Below are positions 24,901-34,630 of a DNA stretch of 64,000 bases, in pieces. Origin of the DNA: Chloroflexota bacterium (GTDB lineage: Bacteria; Chloroflexota; Limnocylindria; QHBO01); assembly GCA_038040195.1 (NCBI GenBank), contig JBBPIR010000001.1:615141-679140 (forward strand), in the 5' to 3' direction. The notes under the pieces were generated by a model. The model was not told the origin of the DNA. It saw nothing but the letters and a program-made list of their open reading frames with translations, and did no database searches. How positions within the stretch are numbered: the stretch's first letter is position 1; the number at the start of each line of letters is the position of its first letter. A program made the translations under genes and the position numbers.

Positions 24901-26376
24901 GTGCTGAGGCTCCCCTCCACCGCGGCCGTGTTCGCGGCCGGGCTGGCCGGGATCATGGTCGTCATCGTGCTGGCCAAGGGCCTGACCGACCCTGACTTCT
25001 TCACCCACATCCGCACTGGCCAGCTGATCGTGGACAACGGGCAGGTCCCCACCACCGATCCATTCTCGTTCACCTGGTTCGGCCAGCCGTGGATACTCCA
25101 CGAGTGGCTGAGCGAGGTGCTGATGTACCTCCTCTTCAGCGGGCCATCCGTCATGGTCCCCTTCGTCGTCTTCGGACTCATCCCTGGCGCCCTGCTGGCC
25201 GTCCTCCTCGCAGCGATCGTTCGGCGAGGCGTCCCCCTTCGGCCGGCTGCCCTCGCCTGCATCTTGGCCGCGTGGGTCCTCATCCCCTACGTGACAATCC
25301 GGCCGCAGGCCATCAGCTGGCTGCTCATGGCCGTACTCGTCGTGTTCCTCTGGGGTCTGGACGCGGCCCGACCTCGCCGCGTCCTGTGGCTCATCCCCCT
25401 GTTCATCCTGTGGGCGAACCTCCACGGCCTCTGGGTGGTGGGCCTGGGAGTGGTGGTCCTCTATGCCCTGTTCACGCTTGCCGGCCGCACCCCGATGGCC
25501 GGACGCATGGGGCGCACCTGGATCGGGATTGCGCTCGTCGGCTGCCTGCTCGGGGTCATGCTCACCCCCGCTGGACCAGTCGGCGTCCTGTACCCGCTCC
25601 GATACGTGGACTCCGGCGACTGGGGGCTGGCCTTCATCCAGGAGTGGCAGTCGCCGGACTTCCACCACGCCGGCAGCTGGGGCCTGCTGGCCCTGATCGT
25701 GGTGCTGGTGGGCCTCGGTGTTCGCGTCGCCGGCATCCCCGGCTGGATGAGCATCCTGGCCCTGGGCGGCGTGGCCATGAGCCTGTTCTCGCTCCGGAAC
25801 GCACCGCTCCTCGCGGTGTGGGCAGTCCCGGTCGTGGCCTTCGCCCTGGCCGAGCGCTGGCCAGCGCGGCTGGCGGCCGGACCGGTGCCCGCGTCCCAGG
25901 TCCGCGCTCGCCGGCTGATGGAGGCCGCCACCGCTGTGGTGGTGGTCGTCGTCAGCGCGGTCGTCGTGCTGCCCAGCACGCCCGGGATTGACCTCGAGGA
26001 GTCGATCGCCGCCGATTTCCCGGCTGCCGGCATGGAGGTCTTACTCGAAACCAACCCCGGCGCACGTGTGCTGGCCGAGTACGGCTGGGGAGGCTACGTC
26101 ATCTGGTCCGGCCACGACGCTGGCGCACGGGTATTTATCGACGGCCGGAATGACATGTATGACCAGTCCGTCCTCGAGGACTACAGCGCCATCCGCGGGG
26201 CCGATCCCGGCTGGGAGCAGCTCCTGGCCGAATACGGGGTGGAGGCCATGCTCTGGCCGCCGACCGCCACCTTGACCCGTGGCCTGCTGGACGGGCCGCT
26301 CCCCGACGGATCGGAGTGGTGCGAGGCCTTCCGCGACGAGCGCCAGGTCCTGTACCTGCCCCAATGTCCGCCGTGA
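24901..26376 (+). CDS. Large polytopic membrane protein, GT-C-like
   Basis: 491 aa from a GTG at 24901. The frame extends far upstream but only over the antisense of the GT87 gene. The first loop has DPDFFTHIRTGQLIVDNGQV then TDPFSFTWFGQPWILHEWLS, a pattern common in uncharacterised Chloroflexota and actinobacterial membrane proteins. About ten helices are followed by a ~110-residue extracytoplasmic tail with AEYGWGGYVIWSG, VFIDGRNDMYDQSVLEDY and VLYLPQCPP. An early Asp-Pro-Asp is typical of GT-C sugar transferases, but no named family is claimed. It overlaps the next gene by 13 bases. Confidence 0.7.
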   Translation: MLRLPSTAAVFAAGLAGIMVVIVLAKGLTDPDFFTHIRTGQLIVDNGQVPTTDPFSFTWFGQPWILHEWLSEVLMYLLFSGPSVMVPFVVFGLIPGALLAVLLAAIVRRGVPLRPAALACILAAWVLIPYVTIRPQAISWLLMAVLVVFLWGLDAARPRRVLWLIPLFILWANLHGLWVVGLGVVVLYALFTLAGRTPMAGRMGRTWIGIALVGCLLGVMLTPAGPVGVLYPLRYVDSGDWGLAFIQEWQSPDFHHAGSWGLLALIVVLVGLGVRVAGIPGWMSILALGGVAMSLFSLRNAPLLAVWAVPVVAFALAERWPARLAAGPVPASQVRARRLMEAATAVVVVVVSAVVVLPSTPGIDLEESIAADFPAAGMEVLLETNPGARVLAEYGWGGYVIWSGHDAGARVFIDGRNDMYDQSVLEDYSAIRGADPGWEQLLAEYGVEAMLWPPTATLTRGLLDGPLPDGSEWCEAFRDERQVLYLPQCPP

Positions 26377-27956
26377 CCGATAGTCGGCCGAAGCCCGCCC
26401 GGATGCCCTGGCTGCTCATCGGCCTGGTCACCGTCGCCGGCCTGGTGGTCCGCGCCATCCCGGTGCTCCTGGCAGACTTCCCGGTCAACGACGGCGGCCT
26501 GTTCCTGGCCATGACCCACGCCATCCAGGACGCGGGCTGGGCTTTGCCGGCCACCGTCACCTGGAACGGAACCGACCTGCCATTCGTGTATCCGCCGCTG
26601 GCGTTCTATGGCGCGGGGGCCCTCGAGGCAATGTTCGGGGCGGACCTCTTCGCGACCTTCCGGTGGCTGCCCCTGGTCGCCAGCACACTGATCGTGCCCG
26701 CGGTGTTTCTCCTTGGTCGTGCCATCTTGCGGTCCGACCTCGGAGGTGCGATGGCGGTCCTGGCCTATGCGCTCGCGCCGGCGTCCTACGTTTGGATGAT
26801 CCAGGGTGGCGGGGTCACCAGGTCACCGGGTCTGCTGCTGGCCGTCCTCGCCATCTGGCAGACGGTGGTGCTGGTCCGTCAGCCGACTCGTCGCGGGGCC
26901 GTAGTCGTGGGGCTCCTTGCCGGAGTGACCGCTCTTGTTCATCCGGGGGCCGCGGTCTTCGCCGCTATCAGCGGCGTGCTGCTGCTGATCCTCGAGGGCC
27001 GGACGCGCTCGTCCATCGTCCATGCGGCGGGCGCCCTGGGCGTCGCGGCGCTCGTCGTCCTGCCCTGGGTGGTGATCGTCGTTTCGCGCCACGGTGTCGG
27101 CGCCCTGACCGACGTGCCCAGCAACGGTCCCAATCCGCTCGCTGCGCTGCTCGCGCTATTCGCCGGTCGCGTCACCGGAGTCCCCTTCACCGATCCGCTG
27201 GCCATCCTCGGCGTCGCGCTGGCGGTTCTTTCCCTGATCCGCCGCAAGTGGTTCCTGCCCCTGTGGCTCACCGCGTCGCTGGCGTTGTCCTACCAGTACG
27301 CGATGATCCCGTTCGGGATGCTGATCGGCGTCCTCGCAGTCGACCTGGCGGCCCTCGTTGCCCGCGGCGCGGAGTCCGGCGCCGCTGACCATCCCGCGGC
27401 CCCACCCTGGATTCCGACGATCGGTGTGGCGGTCCTCGCCGCATGCTTGCTCATCGAGGGGATTGCCTCGGCGGCAACCGTCCTCAATCCCGGCGCTCCC
27501 GTCCACGCCCTCAGCCCGGAACGGCGCGAGGCCCAGGCGTGGGTGTCCGACAACACCGATCCGAACGCCACATTCGCGGTGATCACCGACAGCCAGTGGT
27601 CCGGCGACCCGGACTCCGAGTGGTTCCCCCTCCTCGCCGGCCACCGCTCGGTGGCCACGGTGCAGGGATCGGAGTGGCTTGGCCAGGCCGCCTTCTACGC
27701 CCAGGTCACGGCGCATCGAGCCCTCCAGGCCTGTGTCTACCCTGCTTCGGTCAGCTGCGTCCGGGAATGGCTGGCTGAGTGGCCGGCCGACTACCTGTAC
27801 CTGCCCTCGGGCCCCTTGCACGGGCCGAACTCGCCATCCGACTGTTGCGCCGAACTGCGTGGAGCGCTGGCCGCGGATGACCAATATGCCCTCCTGTACG
27901 ACGGTCCCGGCGCCTCGATCTTCGTGGTGAACGACAGAGCGGGCGCCGCTCGCTAG
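26364..27956 (+). CDS. Polytopic GT-C-like membrane protein, 'DCC-tail' family member 2
   Basis: 530 aa from ATG 26364, inside the 3' end of the preceding gene. FPVNDGGLFLAMTHAIQDAG is the first loop, FVYPPLAFYGAGALEAMFG the next, then GGGVTRSPGLLLAVLAIW and ALVHPGAAVFAA. The soluble tail has ATVQGSEWLGQAAFYAQV, CVREWLAEWPADYLYLPSG, SDCCAELRGAL and LLYDGPGASIFVV. The same order of motifs occurs in 17102 and 27953, so these three are paralogs. Function is unknown; the loop acidics and lumenal tail are compatible with lipid-linked sugar transfer. The stop is 4 bases into the convergent gene. Confidence 0.7.
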   Translation: MSAVTDSRPKPARMPWLLIGLVTVAGLVVRAIPVLLADFPVNDGGLFLAMTHAIQDAGWALPATVTWNGTDLPFVYPPLAFYGAGALEAMFGADLFATFRWLPLVASTLIVPAVFLLGRAILRSDLGGAMAVLAYALAPASYVWMIQGGGVTRSPGLLLAVLAIWQTVVLVRQPTRRGAVVVGLLAGVTALVHPGAAVFAAISGVLLLILEGRTRSSIVHAAGALGVAALVVLPWVVIVVSRHGVGALTDVPSNGPNPLAALLALFAGRVTGVPFTDPLAILGVALAVLSLIRRKWFLPLWLTASLALSYQYAMIPFGMLIGVLAVDLAALVARGAESGAADHPAAPPWIPTIGVAVLAACLLIEGIASAATVLNPGAPVHALSPERREAQAWVSDNTDPNATFAVITDSQWSGDPDSEWFPLLAGHRSVATVQGSEWLGQAAFYAQVTAHRALQACVYPASVSCVREWLAEWPADYLYLPSGPLHGPNSPSDCCAELRGALAADDQYALLYDGPGASIFVVNDRAGAAR

Positions 27957-29620
27957 GGCAGCTCGATCACCGTCGCCCCAGGCCCGTCGTACACGACTCG
28001 AGCACCGTCAACCAGCTCCACGCTGTGGCGCGGAGCCGGACAGCAGTCGGCATCGCTGAGCGGGCCATGCAGCGCTCCCTTGGGGATGAAGACGTGGGTC
28101 ACCGCGAAGTCGAACTCGTCCGCCCAGGCCAGGACGCAAGGAAGCACGTCGCTCGCACAGGCCTGAAGGCTCGCGTGTGCGTCCAGCTGGCGCTGCCAGG
28201 CCGCGTCGCCGAGCCACTCGTAGCCCTGCACGGTTCCGGCACTGCGTCGGTTGGCAATGGCGGGCAACCATTCGGAAACGGCATCGATCTCCCAGTCGTT
28301 GCTGCCCGTGACCACCGCGAGGACCGCATCCCCCGGAGTACGTTCGCCGGCCCAGACGATGGCCTGCCTCTGTTCGCTGCTCATCGCGTGCAGAGGTGAA
28401 GTTTGGCGCAGTCCAGAGAAGTAGTTCGCGAAGACCAGCCCAACGATGACCGCGAGCATGAACGTCGCGCCGAGCGGGTGGCCCCGGATATGGGCGAATG
28501 GAGGTGTGTCACCTGCCGGGAGCCACGCGGTGCTCAGGGCGAGCAAAGCAGTGGTAGCCAGCAGCGACAGGGGGACCATCGCAAACGCAAAGCCGGCGCG
28601 GCTATCCAAGACCCAGATCACGACGAGCCAGATTGGCAGCATCAAGGCGCGCCGTCGGTGAAAAGGACCGGGCTGCCGTCGGCGGTCGGGCCCTGGATGT
28701 TGCTCATGCACTTCGCGTTTTCTCACCGCCAGGATCAGCCCGACGACCGCGGCAATCGTGATGAGATCGAAGATGATCAGGTCAGTGAATCGGAGCGAGA
28801 AGAGCTGAGCCAGACCCTCCGAACCAGGGTTGCCACTTCGAATCGCGGAGATGAGCGGTTGCGCACCGTGGACCGCAAACACCGGGACCAGCCACGTCGC
28901 CAGCACAGCCAGTCCGATCACTCCCGAAACGGCCACGCGCGTGACCGCGTGTCTCCAATTGGCCGCCCATGGGAGGAACACCAACAGGCTGGTCGCCAGA
29001 AACACCGCCGCCTGGGGGTGAGCGAGGGCGCACAGTCCTCCGACGAGCCCGAGCATCACCGCCGTCCACCATCGATGCTCCGGGCTGCGGAGGAGACGCC
29101 ATCCAATCCCCAACGCAACGATGGCCAGCAGGAACGCCAACGCGCGGGTGATGCCCCCTCCGGTGATCATCCACTGGTAGCTGCTCGGCAAGAGGGCGAA
29201 GGCAAGGGAAGCCAAGATGCCTCCGGTCCGGGACCCGATGATTCCCTGCCCAAGCCAGTACACCGCGACGACGGTGGCCAGGCTCAGAACCACGGGCAGG
29301 CCACGGAGGACGTCGAGGATCTCAAATCCGAATGCTTGGTTTGCGAGAGCGGCGACGTAGAACGCCAGGGGTGGGTAGGCGAACGGGATGTCCAGCCCGT
29401 TGTACGTGGTGGACGCAGGCAGCAGGAGTCGATTGTTGACGAGGTCCTGAATCATGGTCGCGAACAGGCCGCCGTCATTTAGCGGAAAGTCCGTGCCCAC
29501 GAACGGCACGAACCGGACGATCGCGGCGCAAACGAGTGCGAGCGCAAGGCCAAACTGCACCGCTGCCGGCCCAGCGTCCTGATCCGCAGGGATCTTCGCT
29601 ATGGTCACGCCGCCGGCCAT
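27953..29620 (-). CDS. Polytopic GT-C-like membrane protein, 'DCC-tail' family member 3
   Basis: 555 aa. DFPLNDGGLFATMIQDLVNN, FAYPPLAFYVAALANQAFG, TGGGITRALAFLLAIVALG and ALAHPQAAVFLA match the other two family members, as do the tail motifs GTVQGYEWLGDAAWQRQL, CVLAWADEFDFAVTHVFIPK, SDADCCPAPRHSV and VVYDGPGATVIELP. The protein is a little longer through an internal charged loop near residue 300 (HEQHPGPDRRRQPGP). The coding strand differs from the neighbour, and base composition here is slightly less GC-rich. ATG at 29620. Confidence 0.7.
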   Translation of the reverse strand: MAGGVTIAKIPADQDAGPAAVQFGLALALVCAAIVRFVPFVGTDFPLNDGGLFATMIQDLVNNRLLLPASTTYNGLDIPFAYPPLAFYVAALANQAFGFEILDVLRGLPVVLSLATVVAVYWLGQGIIGSRTGGILASLAFALLPSSYQWMITGGGITRALAFLLAIVALGIGWRLLRSPEHRWWTAVMLGLVGGLCALAHPQAAVFLATSLLVFLPWAANWRHAVTRVAVSGVIGLAVLATWLVPVFAVHGAQPLISAIRSGNPGSEGLAQLFSLRFTDLIIFDLITIAAVVGLILAVRKREVHEQHPGPDRRRQPGPFHRRRALMLPIWLVVIWVLDSRAGFAFAMVPLSLLATTALLALSTAWLPAGDTPPFAHIRGHPLGATFMLAVIVGLVFANYFSGLRQTSPLHAMSSEQRQAIVWAGERTPGDAVLAVVTGSNDWEIDAVSEWLPAIANRRSAGTVQGYEWLGDAAWQRQLDAHASLQACASDVLPCVLAWADEFDFAVTHVFIPKGALHGPLSDADCCPAPRHSVELVDGARVVYDGPGATVIELP

Positions 29621-29712
29621 CCGCGGGAGGCTAGCATCCGCGCGGAAGACTTCAATCCCGAGATCGAGGGTGGAAAGACCTACATACGTGTTGACTGACC
29701 AAGCGGTAGCCG

Positions 29713-31002
29713 ATGGCTGATCGCCGAATCGCGGTCCTCGGCGCCGGGGCGTTGGGGCTAACCGTAGCCCTTCGCCTCACCCAGCGGGGCGACAACGTCA
29801 CGGTCTTCGAGCGGGAGTCGGTCCCCGGGGGTCTGGCAGCCGGCTTTCAGCCCAGCGGCCCGGACGGGCCGTGGCTTGAGAAGTTCTACCACCACCTGTT
29901 CCAGAGCGACCACCGCGCTATTGCCCTGATTAACGAGCTTGGCCTGGGCTCGGACCTGAGCTGGCATCGACCGCGGACAGTCGTCCTCCGCGACGGCCAT
30001 CTGCACCAGCTCGACTCGCCGTTTTCTCTTCTCCGATTTCGGCCCCTCCCCATCTGGGATCGGTTCCGGATGGGCCTCGCCTTGGCCTACCTCAAGACCC
30101 TGGGCAGCCCGCGGCGGTTGGAGGGCACGCGGGCCGCCCCCTGGATCCGCGGCCGGATGGGCCACCGGGCGGCCGAGGTCGTGTGGGACCCGCTCCTCCG
30201 CGCAAAGTTCGGCGACGCAGCCGACACCATCGCGCTGCCCTGGTTCTGGGCTCGTGTTCATGACCGGACGACACGCCTCGGCTACCTGGGTGGCGGGTTC
30301 CAGCGGCTCTACAACGCCATGGCAGACCGGATCACCGGCGCCGGCGGCGTCCTGCACTTCGGCCGCGACGTCACACGCATCGAGCGCACGGAGGGCCGGC
30401 TCATGGTGGCGCACGGAGGAGGAGAGGAGGCCACCAACGAGTTCGACCTTGTCGTGTCAACCTTCCCCACTCGAATCACCGCCAAACTCACGCCCGAGAT
30501 GCCTGCTGAATGGCATGAGCGGCACGATCCGGGACCGGCACTCGGTGCCCACTGCCTGATCCTCGCGCTGGACCGGCCGTTGACCGATGCGTACTGGATC
30601 AACCTCAACGATCCGGGCTTTCCATTTCTGGCCCTTGTCGAGCACACCAACATGCGGTCCGCGGCCGAATACCGTGGGCAGCATCTGGTCTACCTCGGCA
30701 GCTACCGGCCCATGGATGACCCTGTCCTAAAGACCGATCCCGACACGCTGCTGGCCAACTGGCTGCCGGCGCTACAACGCCTCAACCCCGACCTCGAACG
30801 CTCTTGGATCACCCGCGTCTGGGGCTTCGCCGCCCCATTCGCCCAGCCAATCGTCACTGTCGATTACGCGAGTCGAATTCCCCCCTTTCAGACTCCCGTC
30901 GAAGGCCTGTGGATCGCCAACATGTTCCAGGTTTATCCCCACGACCGCGGGCAGAACTACTCCATCGAGCTGGCGGAGCGCCTGGTGGACACGATCGGAT
31001 GA
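29713..31002 (+). CDS. NAD(P)/FAD-dependent oxidoreductase (amine-oxidase/HemG-like)
   Basis: 429 aa. The Rossmann FAD motif is at the N-terminus (IAVLGAGALGLTVALRLTQR, then VTVFERESVPGGLAAGF). A middle segment, HHLFQSDHRAIALINELG and AEVVWDPLLRAKFGDAADTI, resembles the large family of 'protoporphyrinogen oxidase-like' flavoproteins often seen in polysaccharide clusters. Near the C-terminus GLWIANMFQVYPHDRGQNYS is the second FAD-contact region. It is not clearly UDP-galactopyranose mutase. ATG at 29713. Its tail overlaps the convergent GT87 gene by 46 bases. A role in sugar or lipid-carrier modification is inferred from context. Confidence 0.75.
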   Translation: MADRRIAVLGAGALGLTVALRLTQRGDNVTVFERESVPGGLAAGFQPSGPDGPWLEKFYHHLFQSDHRAIALINELGLGSDLSWHRPRTVVLRDGHLHQLDSPFSLLRFRPLPIWDRFRMGLALAYLKTLGSPRRLEGTRAAPWIRGRMGHRAAEVVWDPLLRAKFGDAADTIALPWFWARVHDRTTRLGYLGGGFQRLYNAMADRITGAGGVLHFGRDVTRIERTEGRLMVAHGGGEEATNEFDLVVSTFPTRITAKLTPEMPAEWHERHDPGPALGAHCLILALDRPLTDAYWINLNDPGFPFLALVEHTNMRSAAEYRGQHLVYLGSYRPMDDPVLKTDPDTLLANWLPALQRLNPDLERSWITRVWGFAAPFAQPIVTVDYASRIPPFQTPVEGLWIANMFQVYPHDRGQNYSIELAERLVDTIG

Positions 31003-31973
31003 GGCGCGCCCGCGGCGAGCCAGCGGCGTGACTCCTGGATGACGAGCGGGATGGCGGCGATCATCGGCACCATGAGGTTGCCCCAGTAGATGTCGGGGAG
31101 TGGCACGGTCATGGCCAGGCCCAGGAGCAGGAACGACACGTCGTCGCGCTTCGCCCGCCATGATGCAAGCAGGAGCGCCAGACCGGCAACATAGCCGACT
31201 ACCGCCGGGAGGCCTACGCAGGCGAAGGACCACAGGGCATACGGCGGACATGCCGCCTCCGCATTGCCGAGGGCGGTCAGCCAGTCCGTGAGCCATCTCG
31301 GGTGAGCAATGGTTATGAGCGCGCCGATCGCTACCGCGACGAGCAGCGGCCCCTTCCACACACCTTTCTTGCGGATGGTCCACAACAGCCCCTCGGCCGG
31401 GAAGACCTTGATGAGGCCACAGAGTAGGGCCGGGATCGCCGACCACCGAGGCCAGAGCCACATGCTCCCCATCGCAGCGGCCACCATGGGCGAGATGTAG
31501 CCGGCCTCCAGGTCGGAGAAGCCGACCTGGAACGCGGTCGCAGCCACGGCTCCGACTGCGAGAGCCATGGTCCCCGACATCCTGCCTACCTCACGGCGCA
31601 CCATCAGGAGCACGATCCCGATCACCCCTACGAAGCTGAGCGCGTTCCACGCGTAGAAGAACGGCTCGCCCAGGGTGAACGGCATAAGGAGGTACGCACC
31701 ACTCGGCGGGTAGACGAACCCGTGGCCCAGGATGGCGGCGTCCAGCGGGTACGGCCCCGAGAGCTGCATCTCGGTGTACGGCGTCATCCCGGCGTAAGCG
31801 CGACGAGCGCCTTCCGCGTAGGAGATCGCGTCGGCCCATTTCGCGAATACGAACGCATTGGTCAGTGAGATGCGAAGGGAAAGCGCTCCGACGGCCATCA
31901 AGGCGATGAATCCCGTGAACCGGACCAGGGGGCTCGTCCGGGCGACGGTGACGACCGACCGGACGCCGGCCAT
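30957..31973 (-). CDS. GT87/DUF2029-like membrane glycosyltransferase
   Basis: 338 aa. Early acidic loop KWADAISYAEGARRAYAGM, then GFVYPPSGAYLLMPFTLGEP, and the K-x-x-P motif in LLCGLIKVFPAEGLLWTIRK. About nine helices, with VPLPDIYWGNLMVPMIAA near the end. It lacks the TKVTPG signature, so it belongs to a different subgroup. ATG at 31973 overlaps the stop of the remnant upstream (TGATG form). Confidence 0.75.
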   Translation of the reverse strand: MAGVRSVVTVARTSPLVRFTGFIALMAVGALSLRISLTNAFVFAKWADAISYAEGARRAYAGMTPYTEMQLSGPYPLDAAILGHGFVYPPSGAYLLMPFTLGEPFFYAWNALSFVGVIGIVLLMVRREVGRMSGTMALAVGAVAATAFQVGFSDLEAGYISPMVAAAMGSMWLWPRWSAIPALLCGLIKVFPAEGLLWTIRKKGVWKGPLLVAVAIGALITIAHPRWLTDWLTALGNAEAACPPYALWSFACVGLPAVVGYVAGLALLLASWRAKRDDVSFLLLGLAMTVPLPDIYWGNLMVPMIAAIPLVIQESRRWLAAGAPHPIVSTRRSASSME

Positions 31974-32173
31974 CAGGTCGATTCCTCAGCAGGGGACGGG
32001 GGCACGGCCGACTGTCGCTGAGCCGACCGAAAGGCCACATACAGGGTATCCGACCCGGGGATGAGGTCGGGGGACGAGGTCCACACGTTGGGGGACGCCA
32101 GCATGACCCCAATGGGCAGTAGCCACGTCTTGTCCAACCGCGCGGCCAGCATCAGGATCAGCCTGCGCGTCAT
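31973..32173 (-). pseudogene. 3' remnant of a TKVTPG-type GT87 gene
   Basis: The 66-codon frame ends with LDKTWLLPIGVMLASPNVWT, SS, then AQRQSA. The intact gene 35493-36377 has WDRAWLLPIGVMLALPNVWT, SS and AQRQSA at the same C-terminal place. Nothing of the first ~220 residues of that family remains upstream (32174-32326). The DNA also matches (for example, the shared gtccacacgtt and ggcagtagcca). I read this as a decayed duplicate. A short expressed membrane peptide cannot be excluded. Confidence 0.65.
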
Positions 32174-32326
32174 GAGATCCGTTTGGTTATGGGCGTGGGG
32201 GCCCCATCCGGGGCGAATCATGGCAGACCGATTGTCTACCTCACCATGCCAAACCTCGCTACCGGCCATTTGTAATACTCGGCTTCTCCTGCGTCCCAAC
32301 GTCGCGACGAGGGGGACAATTAACCG

Positions 32327-34630
32327 ATGGCTCATGGCGGCGTGATTCCCCAGCGGCAGACCATCGCGATCGTAGCGGGCGTTCTGGCTCTGGCGTACCT
32401 CGTGATCCTCGGCGACCTCGGCGCGCGCGACCTTCATCCCGTCATTCGGCTGTTGAACGCGCTCGTCGCGGGCGGGCTGATCCTGACGTACCTGGTGAAA
32501 GCTCCAAGCCAGGCGGATCGCGTCGATCGAGGGGTCCTTCTCAGCCTCCTGCTATTTGCTTCCGCTGCGGTACTCGCCCAGTTCGCGCGCCAGGCCTTCG
32601 ACGCCCTTCTGGGGGCGCTCCTCTTCGCCGCTGCGTTCTTCGTCGCCCGCTCGCTCCTGGGGAGCGAGGCCGGGCGCCGGGCGTTCGCCTGGTGCCTCAT
32701 CTGTCTATCCACGCTGTTCACATTACTCACCGCAGTGAGATGGCTGCTTCCTGCGCTCGAGTGGTGGTCGCTCACGGGCTGGAGCGTCATCCCGCCGCTC
32801 GACCTCAACCTGGCTGCCTCCCCGTGGGCGCATCGCCACGACCTCACACTCTTGATCGTAATGCTCTACCCCAGCTGGTGGATCGGTCGCATCGGTCCGC
32901 GAAGGACCGCCGCTGCAACAGTGGTTGGGATCCTGACGCTGCTCATCGTGCTCGTGGATGGCTCACGAAATCTCTGGCTTGCGATGGCGGTAGCCTCGGC
33001 AGCCCTCTTCGTTCCATTCGCCGTCAGGCACTGGCCGACAGGGCGCAGGGCTCAGGTCGGTGTGGGCCTTGCCCTCGCTATTGCGGCGGTGGCGATTGCG
33101 CTGAGCGGCGTCGCCGGCTCCGTCCTGGAGCGATTGCTGGCCGCGGCATCCATTGAGGCCCGATTGGCGATGTGGGAGTCGTTGACCGATGCTTGGCTTT
33201 CAAAGCCAATCGCTGGCTATGGGCCAGGATCCTTCCCGTGGGTCCTTCAGCAGACGAGCTACTTCGACACCAATGCGTGGGCCCCGCGCCACCCGGACAG
33301 CGTCATCTTCCAGGTACTGCCAGAGGCAGGCGTGCTCGGGGTCGCGGCGCTCCTGGTCCTCGCGGTCACGTTGTTGCCGGCGATCATCCGTGGTCGCTCG
33401 CGGGGTGCTTCCTGGGTATTGATCACTTTTGCGCTGGCTGGACTAGGTGCCAATCCAACCGATTTCGGTTTCCTGGTTGCCTTGGCGATCGTTTGGGTCG
33501 CGTTCGCGATACCTCGCGAGTCCGACGCGGAGAACGAGGTGCCAGCTGGGCGGCGTGTGGTGCGTTTGGCGTCGCTCGCATGCTTTGCCGTGGTCGCCGC
33601 AGCCTGGACCGCAACCGCAGCGGGGGATGTTGCGTATCTATCTGCTCGGTCCGCGATTGATGGCGGAAGGCTTCAGGATGCATTGCCACGGCTCCAGCTC
33701 GCGAGCAGCCTCGATCCGGGAATGGCCCTGTACCGGCGCCAGCTCGGCACCGCTCAGCTCCTGGCCGAAGACGTACCGGCTGCAACGCAGAACCTGGAGG
33801 CTGCCGTCCGCCTGAACCCGAGTGACGACCTCGCCTGGCGGGTTCTGGCACTCGCGCACCTCGCATCCGGAGAGTCCGACTCAGCCTGGGCGGCGCTGGA
33901 ACGGGCGATGGAGACCCAACGATCCGATTACACGAACCTGCTTCTCGCTGTCCGTTGGCAGGTGGACGACGGCCAGGATGAGGAGGCTCTGGCCACCCTG
34001 GGTGAGGTCGCTCAAGCGTGGCCCGAGATAATCGCTGCCCCCGGCTGGACTGAACTCCTGCCGCCGACGGTCTCGACGCTGGATGTGATCGAGGTCGCGC
34101 TCGAGCGATGGTTGCGGGACGAGCCATCGCCGGTGGGGCGTTCTCTCCAGCCGATACTGCTAGCGGTGATGGCGGGCCGCAGCGGCGATGTCGAGGCATT
34201 GGCCCAGGAGACACTCGGCCTCGCGTCAGGACCCGCCTACGTGGCGGTCATGGGTTGCGAGCCGAGCGCATCCGCTCACCTCGAAGACGCACAGAATCAA
34301 GCCCGCAGGTCATCCCTGTACTGGTGGCTGGTGGTCAGGCAGGCCCGGCTTGATGGCGAAGTCGCCGCACGAGCTGAACGCCTGCTCGACATTATGACCG
34401 GCACTGCACCCTCTTCACTGCTGACTCGCCGCTTCCTGAACCCATTGAACGAGAACACTGCCGACGGATTCAGCGCCGACGTCTGGGGCTATCGGCGTGA
34501 CCCGATCACTTGGGCCAACGATTACCGCCAGTTGCCAGATCCCGGTGCTGGCGCCGCTCGCTGGCTGCTCCAGCCGAGGCAAGCGGTGCGCGACGCGGAC
34601 CTGGACACCACCCTGCCGAGGTGCTCGTGA
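32327..34630 (+). CDS. O-antigen ligase/Wzy-like polymerase with C-terminal TPR region
   Basis: 767 aa. About ten helices in residues 10-430. The Wzy_C region is clear: LIVLVDGSRNLWLAMAVASA, then RLAMWESLTDAWLSKPIAGY, GPGSFPWVLQQTSYFD and HPDSVIFQVLPEAGVLGVAA, matching the ligase/polymerase family. After the last helix, residues ~450-600 have TPR-like repeats (ALPRLQLASSLDPGMALYRR, QNLEAAVRLNPSDDLAWRVL). The C-terminal ~120 residues are unassigned. Such proteins ligate or polymerise lipid-linked glycans outside the cell. It overlaps the next gene by 4 bases (GTGA). Confidence 0.8.
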   Translation: MAHGGVIPQRQTIAIVAGVLALAYLVILGDLGARDLHPVIRLLNALVAGGLILTYLVKAPSQADRVDRGVLLSLLLFASAAVLAQFARQAFDALLGALLFAAAFFVARSLLGSEAGRRAFAWCLICLSTLFTLLTAVRWLLPALEWWSLTGWSVIPPLDLNLAASPWAHRHDLTLLIVMLYPSWWIGRIGPRRTAAATVVGILTLLIVLVDGSRNLWLAMAVASAALFVPFAVRHWPTGRRAQVGVGLALAIAAVAIALSGVAGSVLERLLAAASIEARLAMWESLTDAWLSKPIAGYGPGSFPWVLQQTSYFDTNAWAPRHPDSVIFQVLPEAGVLGVAALLVLAVTLLPAIIRGRSRGASWVLITFALAGLGANPTDFGFLVALAIVWVAFAIPRESDAENEVPAGRRVVRLASLACFAVVAAAWTATAAGDVAYLSARSAIDGGRLQDALPRLQLASSLDPGMALYRRQLGTAQLLAEDVPAATQNLEAAVRLNPSDDLAWRVLALAHLASGESDSAWAALERAMETQRSDYTNLLLAVRWQVDDGQDEEALATLGEVAQAWPEIIAAPGWTELLPPTVSTLDVIEVALERWLRDEPSPVGRSLQPILLAVMAGRSGDVEALAQETLGLASGPAYVAVMGCEPSASAHLEDAQNQARRSSLYWWLVVRQARLDGEVAARAERLLDIMTGTAPSSLLTRRFLNPLNENTADGFSADVWGYRRDPITWANDYRQLPDPGAGAARWLLQPRQAVRDADLDTTLPRCS

